A stretch of 37,609 nucleotides of DNA from Chara braunii (taxonomy: Eukaryota; Streptophyta; Charophyceae; Charales; Characeae). Of the stretch, positions 1-9,594 are shown one piece after another. Made by a program: the position numbers and the translations under genes. The notes below the pieces were generated by a model. It was not told the DNA's origin. It saw nothing but the letters and a program-made list of their open reading frames with translations, and did not search any database. Location: assembly GCA_003427395.1 (NCBI GenBank), contig BFEA01000092.1:2750236-2787844 (forward strand), in the 5' to 3' direction. Within the stretch, counting starts at the first letter, position 1, and every line of letters starts with the position of its first letter.

Positions 1-415
1 AGGTTTGGGCACATGCATCAGCTTGTGCTCGATGATATCGTCAATGTCCATGTGTCCGTCCATGGTTGGGGGCAGCATTGATCTCTAGAGGGAAACTGAT
101 CTGTGGCAGCGAAAGGTGCCACTTGGATGCATGGAAAACAGGGTAAGTGCACAAGTGTGCAGGAATGCGAATCACGTATGAAGGCCCATCCGGTTGATCC
201 CCTACAATGTCTAAGATCTCCCAGGGCCCAAAGTACTGTGCCATCAGTTTACGTGAAATCCCCAACTCCTGGCCTAGTTCAGATGACTTTACCCACACTC
301 TATCACCTACCTGAAAGTTAGAGGGCCGTCTATGTTTATTCTCAGATGCCATCATAGCATCATGAGACTTAATGTTTGACGGCCTGCTGCAGCATCCGTT
401 CATAATTAACAGCAA
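1..415 (-). pseudogene. Integrase C-terminal module of element A, runs off the window
   Basis: Continuation of integrase in another frame. It shows the NKHRRPSNFQVGDRVWVKS block, the GPWEILDI turn (GPY/F-type module) and the YPVFHASKW motif that closes Ty3/gypsy integrases. A TGA at 41-43 ends the frame. In a shifted frame the first 60 bases read as an acidic stretch with IDDIIEHK, which could be the start of a chromodomain as in element B. The window ends before this can be decided. Confidence 0.75.
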
Positions 416-1250
416 ACTCTATGCTGTCAGGTGTTGCAGTGGGTTGCCTTTCTGGTAGCAGAAAGTCAATTGCAGTTCTTGGCTTCCAACCAAGGTGCAG
501 CTGGTTGGGAGTCATACCAGTAGTATTGTGCACAACATTGTTGTACAAGTTGGCGACGAGAGGTAACTTCTCGTCCCAGTCATCCTGACTTGGCTTAATA
601 TAATGCTGAAGCAGGCGTTGCACTACCCGGTTCATTTGTTCTACCTGGCCATTTGACTTAGGGTGGTTCCCTGACGTCATTTGGAGCTTGGTACCCATCT
701 GTTTAGTTGTCGCCTGCCACAGTTCGCTGGTAAACCTTACATCCCCGTCACTTACCATCGACGTAGGTAGTCCAAAATCCCTGACCCAATTATCCAAAAA
801 CAGTTTGACGACATAGTCAGTTTTAGCAGTTTCTGGCATAGCGAAAAGTCTTGCATACTTAGTAAAGCGGTCCACTATCACGAAGATGTGCCTTTTTCCA
901 GACTTATTGGTCACAAGAGTATCCATGAAGTCCATAGACACACTCTGACCAGGACCTTCAGGAATCGGCAAGGGCTTGATGAGCCCAAGCGAAGCCTGAG
1001 TCCTAGGTTTGTTCCTTTGGCAAACCTGGCACGTTTCAACGTGCTTTTTCGCATCTTGCATCATAGTGGGCCACCAAAATTTCTGCACTAAGTTAGCTGA
1101 AGACTTTTTATAACCAAAATGACCAGTTGCATCGTGGCATTCCCCTAAAAATAAACTACACAAAGACTCACTACCGGGAACACACACTCTCTTATTCCTT
1201 GCCTTTTCAAGAAACAGTAAGCCATCTACCATCGTAAATACTAAATTCAT
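369..1250 (-). pseudogene. Integrase of element A, HHCC and DD35E motifs intact
   Basis: Integrase inserts the cDNA into the host genome. The open stretch codes about 293 residues. The zinc-binding module has His39, His44, Cys74 and Cys77 (H-X4-H and C-X2-C). The catalytic core has Asp107 in VSMDFMD, Asp168 in MVSDGDVRF and Glu204 in NGQVEQMNR. There are 35 residues between the last two, a textbook D35E spacing. This is the best-preserved part of the element. It overlaps the RNase H tail in another frame at its start and is cut by a frameshift at its end, where the C-terminal module continues. Confidence 0.88.
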
Positions 1251-1927
1251 CAGAAGTTATTTTATCCTTCTCTTTGAACTTATGGATGATCTCAGACATA
1301 ACTGCATCTTGCTGGTAGACCTCCACCAACGATCGAGTCAGATCATTAGATATGCCGAATTCAGTTACTAGCGCGCCCAGATAATCTGCCCGTCGAGATA
1401 GTGCATCCGCCACCTTGTTGTACTCTCCTTTGATAGGATCAAGTTGATAGTCATACATGTCTATCACTTGTATCCATCTCTTGAGCGCATTTGAGAGTAC
1501 CAGTTGCGTCTTGATCCAGCGCAGGGTCTCATGGTCAGATCTTACATAGAAAAAACTGCCAAGGAGATAATGCCTCCAGCGCTCGATAAAGGGCATAGAG
1601 CTCACACTCGTAGGTAGACCTGGTTAGTTTTTGAGATGGCATCTTCTTACTCATGTACTCGATAGGTCTCAACTTGGGCCCCTCCTTTTGCGCAAGGACC
1701 GCGCCTATGCCATATTGGCTGGCATCTGTGGTCACTACAAATGGCTTATCAAGATCCGAAAGTTTAAGAACCTCATAGTGTGTCAGGGCATACTTCAGTT
1801 TCCTGAAGGCCGCCTCACACTCTTCAGTCCACTCCCAGGGGGTATCTAGTCGAGTTAGATCTGTTAATGGGGAAGCTATAGTACTATAGTTCTTTAGAAA
1901 TGGACGATAGTAGCCTGTCATCCCCAA
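1207..1927 (-). pseudogene. RNase H domain of element A
   Basis: RNase H degrades the RNA strand of the RNA-DNA hybrid. The domain opens after the connection segment (GYYRPFLKNYSTIASPLTDL). VTTDASQYGIGAVL carries the first catalytic Asp and STYECELYAL the Glu. A small deletion near 1590 shifts the frame. The domain then resumes with WRHYLLGSFFYVRSDHETL, which carries the next Asp, and ends at VADALSRRADY, the conserved C-terminal Asp. The stretch that follows is the linker to the integrase zinc-binding module. Confidence 0.83.
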
Positions 1928-2690
1928 AAACGATCTGAGCTCAGTAACAGTCTGAGGTCTGGGTCAGTCACGTATGTTGGCCACCTTAGCATCATCCGGC
2001 CTCAATCCATCGGCTAAGATTTCATGACCCAAGTACAAGATCTTGGTGCGACCGAACTCGCATTCTCCAAGTTAACCTTGTACTGGTGTTGTCTTAGGAG
2101 ACCTAGCACTATTTTCAAGTGCTCAACGTGTTCCTCTACAGTCCTACTAAAGATAAAAAATATCGTCGAGGTACACGACGATAAACTTGTCTAAGTAATC
2201 ATGAAATATATTGTTCATCGCGTGCTGGAATGTACCAGGTGCATTGCATAGGCCAAAGGGCATCACCACAAACTCGTACAGACCGTACCTGGTCTGAAAT
2301 GCGGTTTTGTGTTGGTCCTCAGGTCTAATGGCAATTTGATGGTATCTGAACTTCAGATCTATCTTGGTGAAGTACCGGCATCCTTGCACTCTATTCGGAG
2401 GTCGTCGATGCGGGGTAGGGGTTCCGCGTTCTTAACGGTGATGGTATTGAGGCCCCTATAGTCGATGCATATCCTCAGGGTACCTCCCTTATTTGGGACA
2501 AATAAGACTGGCGCACCGTAAGGGGAGGTACTAGGCCAAATCCATCCCGAATCCATCCCTTTTCTGTGAGCTCCTTGAGCTGGCGGCGGAGCTCATCCAA
2601 CTCCGCCGGAGACATCCTATAGATTCGTCCTCTAGGCACCTTACTACCTGGGACAACCTCTATCGCATGGACCACCTCCCTTTCTACCAT
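1928..2690 (-). pseudogene. Reverse transcriptase domain of element A
   Basis: This RNA-dependent DNA polymerase would copy the element RNA. Recognisable blocks in order are the PGSKVPRGRIYRMSP entry region, the KGWIR block, CIDYRGLN, the KIDL segment (first Asp of the triad), the VVMPFGLCNAPGTFQ block and the YLDD catalytic box at 2173-2162. The domain is spread over three frames. An 11-bp tandem duplication at 2536-2557 breaks the frame after KGWIR, a second small indel lies near 2385, and a third break follows YLDD. Past about 2147 the thumb is still recognisable across stops down to the RSFLGMTGYYR block. Catalytic Asp residues are present, but no intact protein can be made. Confidence 0.85.
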
Positions 2691-2702
2691 GCCTGTGGGC
2701 TC

Positions 2703-3668
2703 CTAAAAAAGGTCGGTATATTGTGCGACGACTGATTCTATCTCTGGGGGTGTTTTAACGACCTCCCCTTTCTCAGAGACAAAGACTAGATACATGCCCT
2801 CCTCGCGATTCTGCTTGTAGTAGTTATAGAAAGAGGAAGCACACATGCAGCCGTAGTTCTCCACTAGACTGCTAGCCTTATACTTTTGCAATCTAATGGT
2901 CCTACCATTTGGCAATGTGTGTATCAACACCTTCCTATCCCAATCAAACTGCAGTTGCGCGACCTCGAGGTAGTACATGCGTAGTAACATATCGAAGGGC
3001 AATTCGTCGCCGACGAGGAATGAGATTTTATGTCTCACTTCCCCTCATCCATAAGAGAAGGAACAGACTACATCCTTGACATAGTCTCTTACTACCATTT
3101 GGTGCTTGTTGGCTAGCATAAAAGCTACAGTTCTGCTAAGCCGCTGCACTTGGTCCCCTAAGCGCAGTCTATCCACACAAGCACGACTGATGAAATTTTG
3201 TGTAGAGCCTATGTTTGCGAAGGTGCCAACCTTGCGGCCACCAACAACAACCTCTACCACGAAGTGTTCACCTTTTGGACCTCTACTAATCATCGCCCAA
3301 GAGTCTCTGGGGTCCTTCCCTGAGCACTCAGTCTCTAACTCTTCTAGGGCCTCAGACACATCTCTCGAACAGAGCGTCGGTGGGTCTGAATGTGCCTGCG
3401 GGGCGATACGTGTGTCACTAGCCCTAACCAACGCCTGAAGTGGGGAAGGCAACGTTACCACTTCAGCGCGAGTAAGAGTGGCTAAAACTCCTACTGGCCC
3501 GAGGTGTTTCCCTGCAAAGTGCTCGCGGAAGCACCGCCAGGGTTCAAAGATAGTCCCACCACCGTTGGAGAGGCTACCCTCGTTAGGACTTTCTTGCCTC
3601 GGCATGTTCGGGACGTGTGGCCATAGTTGCCACAGCTCATGCCACAGCTCATGCCACAGCTCATACAC
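2703..3668 (-). pseudogene. Protease domain of element A pol, active site altered
   Basis: This is the retropepsin-like region that would cut the Gag-Pol polyprotein. It lies one frame away from gag and overlaps it, so a frameshift (programmed or by decay) separates the two. The active-site region reads FANIGSTQNFIS at residues 150-161 of the open stretch. The usual D-[ST]-G there is N-I-G, so the catalytic Asp is lost; GAC to AAC is a single G-to-A change. After an in-frame TGA at 3045 the same frame continues with the C-terminal strand region (ELPFDMLLRMYYLE), where this family normally has its Leu-Gly-Met motif. The frame ends at a TAG at 2703 just before RT. The first residues (repeated ELWH) are only the knuckle repeat read out of frame. 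Confidence 0.75.
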
Positions 3669-5443
3669 GTACCCCTAGCAACTCAGTCCCTCCACACCTC
3701 ATACTCTAAACCAAGTTTTACCCATGCGGGCGTTCCTTGGTCGCCCTGACTCGTAGACCGGCCTACCTTCTTCTTCCCGGTCCCCCTAGCCTTTCCTTTG
3801 ATGGGTGCCACGACTCCCCCATCCGAAGTCTCGCTGGCCCCATCATGCTCTATCTCTTCCCCAAGGTTTGGGAAGCCGTCAATTTCTGTCGCCTGACCAT
3901 CGTGGTCGATGAACATTAATTGCCCTTTCTTCTTCCAGTCCTAGGGGAGTCTCTTCTTCCTACCATCTCCCTGACTCTGATGTGCGGATCCCAACTTTGC
4001 CTCTATGTCTAAGGCCTTCTTGCTAAAGGAAGCGAAGTTGTGTTGTTCGACATAGGCCTCATCCACCAGCTTTGTCCTAACCTTTGAAGGCAGACATCTA
4101 AGGTAATCCTTGAGTACCTGCTGGTCATAGCGCACACCAGGTACCACGAGCAGACGTTCTACGGTATCTGTGAGCTCTCTAACATTCTTGTACCTTCTGG
4201 CACAAAGACTGTTGATTGCGTCTGTGGCCTTTTGAGCCCCTTGAGGGTCATGCCACCTATTGTACACGGACCGTACGAACTCTTTCAATGTCTGGGCCTG
4301 GGCCCAGGCATTGAAGTTCTGACCGTAACCCTACTGCTGCACTAGGTCATTCAACCAGCGGGCTGCTGACCCCTCTAAAAAGAAGGCAGCTACTACAACT
4401 TCTTGCTCCGGCCTGGTAAGCTTGTGCCTCACATAGGTAGGCACCATCCTTACCCAGGTATCTAAGTCCTCATCCTTCTTCCTGTCACCGGAGAAGGGCT
4501 TAGGACTCAGCAAGGGTATTTTGGGCATCCATTGCATAGGTTGCATTGGCCCAAGAGATTGTTGCAGTGGCTGCATAGCCACCGAAACAGGTTGTTGCAC
4601 ACTGACCTGGGCCTGGCTTGACAGTGGGACTGTAGTAACCACTGTCGTCGATGATACGGCAGGGACTCTAAGGACCGGACCACTAGTCGTCACATAACCA
4701 CCTAGAGGGGGCATGCCAAACATAGGTGAGAACGAGGGCCCAACCGGCGACGACGTCATTGATGGACCCGCAACCGATGGGGGAGCTACAACAAACTGAG
4801 GTTGTCTCATCACTGGACGAGGAGCCTGTAGTGCAGCCAGAATTCATTTTTGGCCTGCCACTCGTTCAGCCAACACCTCCTGATGAACAACCTGCGTCTC
4901 CGCCACACACAGGAGTGAATTCCGCAGTGCTTGCATAGAGGGATCTAATGTGGACTCATCTAGTGCCTCCAGCTTGCCTAGTTTCTGCAATCTACCACCT
5001 AGTCTAGCTTTTCTCATGATTGTTCTTCTTCTTCTCGCAGCTGCCTCATCCAATTGTCGTTGTAGCTCATCCTGAATTTCTTCCACTTGGAGGATCTCAT
5101 AATCCTCCGGCTTGAATTGAGCCTGTTGGTTGACTAGCAAGCCAATGGAAGCCTGAGAACCACTCTGACTGACTCCTGACGAAGTGGCCTGTGTAGAGGC
5201 ATGCAACATGGTAGAGAAGGTAGCCATGGCCGTACAGGTACTAGTTGTAGTTCTAGACCTGGCGCTGGCCTCAGCCACCCTCGCTCTTCTTGCCGTTGTT
5301 CTCTCCCTAGCCTCTCTCCGCAGTCTTCTCTCGTGTCCTGGACCTAACTCTAGGAAAGTCAAGGGGCGACTGAGAGCAGTTCTATAAGTGACCCTAAGGT
5401 CATCCACTAACAACTCCTCCTCACTACTGCTTGCATCACTCAT
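3491..5443 (-). pseudogene. gag of element A, broken by in-frame stops
   Basis: Gag is the structural protein that packages the element RNA into particles. One reading frame runs from the ATG at 5443 to 3491 and is interrupted at 4844 (TGA), 4331 (TAG), 3941 (TAG) and 3683 (TGA). The N-terminal part is charged, with Arg/Glu-rich and Gln-rich stretches. A Pro/Val/Gln-rich linker follows, then the retrotransposon gag core, with a Trp-bearing segment around 4440-4350 and the helical part at 4288-3941. A basic Lys/Gly-rich stretch precedes a CCHC zinc knuckle at 3667-3602. That knuckle is unusual: a 12-bp unit coding Gly-Met-Ser-Cys is present as extra copies between its CX2C and HX4C halves. At least one stop (4331) sits where Gln would fit, consistent with CAG to TAG. 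Family is confident from the core and knuckle. Confidence 0.8.
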
Positions 5444-5766
5444 GAGCTACAGTGTGTGTGATCTAAACTAGAACCCACAATGAATCCTACCTCAGCATGA
5501 CACACAACCGATTTATGATACGCAACTAACTTCGGTCGGCTGGACAGAAACAGTTAGGTGGTTAGGTGTCAACCAACGTCAGATCCTGCAGAGAATATTA
5601 AATCTATTTTTAGATTACTCTAAGACAGATTGCAATGCAACAAAGAATATGCTAGTCTATCTCCAGTTGTCTATCAGTTGTTAGTCAAGTTCGTAACAAC
5701 TAAATTATCAAAAATAAAAATAATGCTCCCTGAAGAGATGTATGCTGAATGGTTGTTTATCTAATT
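5444..5766 (-). other. Leader of element A, no gene seen
   Basis: AT-rich untranslated stretch between the primer-binding site and the gag start codon. Stops occur in all frames and no repeat stands out. Confidence 0.45.
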
Positions 5767-5782
5767 AATGTCACGGCGACCA
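5767..5782 (-). other. Putative tRNA primer-binding site of element A
   Basis: On the minus strand the sequence two bases inside the LTR is TGGTCGCCGTGACATT. It begins with the TGG that pairs with a tRNA CCA end. It is not the initiator-Met site seen in element B, and I cannot name the tRNA. Confidence 0.4.
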
Positions 5783-5784
5783 AT

Positions 5785-6453
5785 TGTCGGAATCCAACCC
5801 TTTCCCTGTATCCCTCTTGAGTAATCGCTTTGTGCCAACGCCCTGAGCATCTAGTTGAGCAGTGTGTCTAAAGGTGTGCAATCCGGCCCACCCCTGTGCC
5901 CCAAGTCAACGCCGAACCTGCCAGCCCCTGCACTTTATTTATCCTTGCATGCAACGAACCTTACACCCGGTTTGATATGGCTGATCAGGAGGCATTTAAG
6001 GAGATCCCCGTAACTCCTCAGGAATTTTTTAACGTCGCAGACATAACGACGATTACATCCAAAATCAACACTTAGTCCCCGACATAAATATTTAAAGATG
6101 GTCTGGTAAGCGTCTGTTCAAAGGGCTGGCATGCCCTGCATGACCTCTATTGCGCAGCAGCAGAACCAAGGACTTGTGGCAAAGCATGCATGTACTAGTC
6201 CCAGCGGGTTGGCATGGTGATCGTGATCCGAGTGCCTCGTCCAGAGCCCTTCAGAGGCAACGCCCGTCTCCCACCAGCTTGCTGCCCAGGAAGAATGTCA
6301 ACTCTCAAGGTTGAGCGCTCGCGACACCTCACATCGAGAGGACTCTCAAGGCAAAACTTACTTCCTCACGGTAAGAAGTAATCAAGAGTTTAGATAAGGA
6401 AGGAAGCAACGTACCTCATAATGCTGCCCCCAACCACAAATTTCTCACCGACA
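5785..6453 (-). repeat. Putative 5' LTR of element A
   Basis: The segment begins TGTCGG and ends CCGACA, a 6-bp inverted terminal match of the TG...CA type, and is 669 bp long. Its inner edge lies 2 bp from a TGG-initiated primer-binding-like sequence, with the gag start about 340 bp further on, as expected for a 5' LTR. On the minus strand an AT-rich TATA-like stretch lies at 6084-6096 and an AATAAA signal at 5934-5939. The partner LTR is outside the window, so the boundaries rest on terminal structure alone. The 5 bp outside the far end are ACCTG. Confidence 0.55.
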
Positions 6454-7734
6454 ACCTGATGTGCATTTGTGATGACCGGTCCTTGCCTCGGCACAACCAA
6501 CAGCAGAATGCAGTTCCACCTCGGCTTAAATGCCACATCAGCGAGCTCTCATCATCCATCATACACCCCTATTGTCACCACATAGCTTCCTGGCGCGCCC
6601 ACACGACCCTGGGCCGCCTTACGTTCAACGCCCAAGCCTTATCATTGCCCCACACCTGATGTGAAGCACCGAACAGCTATTGCGAAGAACCAATGAGCCC
6701 AGTTCGAACCAGCTCCGATACCAATTTGCAAGGAAAATGAGCAATAGCGAGATGACAATATACAGATTGCACAATCACATTGAAAGCCAGATCGTATCAC
6801 AGTGTTCAAAAAGTAGCATTGCACCAATATGACACCAATGGAGAATCGTAGCACTGAAAACCAATGTCAATGAGAGCTTGCTCTCGCCACCACCAACATA
6901 TGTATCCAGTTCCTATCTCCCTACTTGGCGCTCGGCGCCCAGCCTACTCCCTACATAGCTACTACTAGCCTACTAATTGACAATGCAACTGTTGACGTCA
7001 GCAGCCTCCGAAGTACTTGAAGATGTCGCCCATGCAGACCATCGCCAATACCAGGTATGTGCCCGCACATCATCATCATCATCATCCTTCTCTCTCTCCC
7101 TCGTCTTACTCCCACATCTTCCCTCTTGTACACCTGAAGTCCACCTTTGCGCCTCACTGTAGTCCAAGCCCGCCAGCTATGGTGGCTGGGCTATGGTGCT
7201 GCCCTCAGCAGCGCCCTCCTCCTTCACACGACCGCATGTGCCCACGCCTTGCCTCTCAGCACCTATCGCAGCTGGCGAGCCTTTGCTCCAGCAGCGCTGC
7301 CGCTAGGCATGCAAGTGCGTGAATGAGCTGTCAGCCAACGAGCTCTTTCCTATATGGAAAAGAGTTGGCCTGGCTTCGCAGCCTGGCTGCCCTGAGCCGG
7401 GGCCCAGAAGGTTTCGGTAGGCCACAGGGTGTTGTGCCTCTGGTGCAGCTACTGGGCCTCATTCGATTGGGCCTCCCAACTGTCTGTGTATGAGGCTGTG
7501 AATCTCGCCCAGGGCCTGTGCTTTCGGAAAGGCCTAGAAGGCCTGGGAATTTCCACGCTACTCGGCCTCTGTTTTCCTTCAACCAACTGGCACGATGAAA
7601 CTGCCTGGACCCTAAATACGAAATTGACAGCCAAGGGCCTCTCGTAATTTGTTAGGCCTGCCTTCACTTCGGGCGGGCATATTTGCAGCAGGGGCCCCTT
7701 AGGCCTGTCGAGGACCCAAATCCTCGCAAGAAAA
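6454..7734. other. Old repeat-derived region between element A and LINE A
   Basis: No gene is supported. It holds a minus-strand primer-binding-like site at 6712-6723, a short CAT microsatellite at about 7066-7084, and a stretch at 7360-7710 dense in GGCCT (about ten occurrences). The region outside element A probably belongs to an older LTR element into which A inserted. Open stretches here have no recognisable motif. Confidence 0.4.
6712..6723 (-). other. Orphan initiator-Met-type primer-binding site
   Basis: Minus-strand sequence TGGTATCGGAGC, the same 12 bases as the element B site and one base from the common plant retroelement site. As in element B, three bases separate it from a CA dinucleotide (minus strand) that could be an LTR end at 6727. 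No coding region of its own is visible. Confidence 0.42.
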
Positions 7735-7737
7735 CAA

Positions 7738-9179
7738 GTGCTGGAAATAGCGCTCAAGATCGTCGAGGTTAACGTCTCCAGCAACCCCTCGTCATCCTTG
7801 TATGCAAACATCTTTGAGCAGGCTAGGGAGGAGTTGGCACTCCGGAGACTGGGGGAATTGAAAGGCCTACAAGTGAGAGCAAGGATGATGGACCACGAGC
7901 TAAACGAATCAATGAGCAAACCGTTTTTTGCCATGATAAAAGCAAACAACAGGGCCAGCTCGATAGACGGCTTAAAAGAGCTATCAGGTCAACAACTTAC
8001 AAGGTCAGACAGCGAAGGAATGCTACAAATAGCCAAAGGATTTTACCAAGAACTGTATCAGACAAAAACCCACACTCCACCCTCTGCAGCAACAAGAGAA
8101 GCAAGGTCCAAAATGCTCCAATATCTAGATCAAACGATCACAACAGAACAAGCTACAACGTTAGACAAACCAATCACTCGAGAAGAACTAAGGGTCGCAG
8201 TCCAAAGTATGAACAACGATAAATCCCCGGGCTTAGACGGTCTTACCAAAGAGTTTTGGGATCAACTCTAGCCAGTAATGGGAAAGGACCTCCTTTCCTT
8301 TTACGAGGACAGTTGGGAAAAGGGGGGCTTGGGAGAACTATTGAGTAGCTGCGTGGTGACCCCCCTCTACAAAAAAGGGGACCGGAAAGATATCTGAAAC
8401 TACAGACCAATCTCCCTCCTCACCCTTCCCTACAAAATCCTAGCAAAAGCACTCACCTTCAGAATTCTGGATCTCACAGACAAATGCTTTCATATAGACC
8501 AAGCCGGCTTCATCCCAAGTAGGTACATCCTGGACAATGTCCTCACTCTAAACGAAGCGGCATGGAAAGTAAGGGAGAAAAGGCTTAACACTGCAATTAT
8601 GTTCTTTGACTTTGATAAGGCGTATGACCAAGTCAACTAGGCTTTCTTCAACGATAGCATGGAAAGAATGGGAGTTGGTCCTAATTGTAGGAAATGGGTA
8701 AGGATCTGCTACAACGATGCCTCAGGTTGTGTACAAATAGATGGCCTACTCTCTGAACGATACCCAATCTCCCATTCAGTGCGGCAAGGAGACCCTTGGC
8801 TCCCCCGATATTCCTGTTCGTCATGGAAGCAATAGCGTCCTTCCTGCGCAAACATCCATCAATCCAACGACTTCCAGATCTGAATGTGGGCACCCCTCAC
8901 CATATCCAGTTCCCAACAGTTATAATGTTTGCAGACGACCTCATTGTCTTAATCGGGGCATCAAATTCATCAGTGAAAGCCTTAGTGAGGGCAATGGAAG
9001 CATTCAGGTTAGCATCAGAAATGAAGATCGACTGGAAAAAGACAGTCGGATGGTGGCTCTCAGAAGAGGAAGGCCCTGAAGCAGACATGACATGGGAACA
9101 ACCTGAGGAACCTACGAGATACCTGGGAATCATGGTTAACAAAGATGGCCCAGCACCACAAATGGCACAAACTTGTTAA
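7738..9179 (+). pseudogene. LINE A ORF2: pre-RT and reverse transcriptase
   Basis: This would be the polymerase for target-primed reverse transcription. The segment starts with a helical pre-RT linker, then PGLDGLTKEFW, VTPLYKKGD, the NYRPISLL block, FFDFDKAYDQVN (first catalytic Asp), SVRQGDP, and FADD at 8928-8939. In-frame stops fall at about 8269 (TAG), 8395 (TGA, where Arg is normal before NYRPI) and 8638 (TAG after DQVN, where Trp is normal). A frameshift lies near 8790, in the block following RQGDP. The FADD segment therefore lies in another frame, ending at 9179. The catalytic residues are still visible but the gene is dead. Confidence 0.85.
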
Positions 9180-9594
9180 CCAAACAAATCAACAGAATGG
9201 GGCGTTGGGAGACACGTACACCTCATTGCTTGGGAGAGCCTTGACACTCAATACTTCTATCTTCTCTATGATGTGGTACATAGCCTCCATCTGGACCATA
9301 CCGGACCAGAACATCAAAGAACTAGATAGAAAAGCAAGAGCCTATCTGTGGGCAGGTGATCCCAACAAAACGAGATATATCCCAAAAATAGTCTGGCACT
9401 ACATAACCCGGAAGACCTCCAAAGGTGGGTTGGGGATAATCGACCCCAAGCAAGAAACAAAAGCCCTACAGATAAAATGGATAGTCAATATACTAACCCA
9501 ACCAAGACTGGCATGGCACGAACTAGCCCTAGACAGCATCAGAGCCTTAGCTCCAGTTCAACTCCTGACAATATGCCAGGCTTGTTTTGGGTAA
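9145..9594 (+). pseudogene. LINE A ORF2: thumb and connection region
   Basis: Continuation in another frame. The GRALTLNTSIFSMMWY and KGGLGIIDP blocks match LINE B by eye at the same place after RT. The segment overlaps the RT piece at its start and is cut by a frameshift near 9580, where the next piece takes over. Confidence 0.78.

Larger units (their letters stand above)
1..6453 (-). mobile_element. Ty3/gypsy LTR retrotransposon A, 3' end outside window
   Basis: Read on the minus strand, the order is LTR, primer-binding site, gag with a CCHC knuckle, aspartic protease, reverse transcriptase, RNase H, integrase. Integrase last is the diagnostic order of the Ty3/gypsy superfamily. The window begins inside the integrase tail or the linker that follows it, so the end of pol and the 3' LTR are not visible. 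The coding part crosses several frames and carries at least four in-frame stops in gag and two more in protease/RT, so this copy is a pseudo-element. Family assignment is firm; the outer limit depends on the LTR call at 5785-6453. Confidence 0.88.

Noticed and set aside
7360-7710. GGCCT-rich stretch as a functional array
   Set aside because: Spacing is irregular and the word is short; composition could explain it, so it is only mentioned in the region note.
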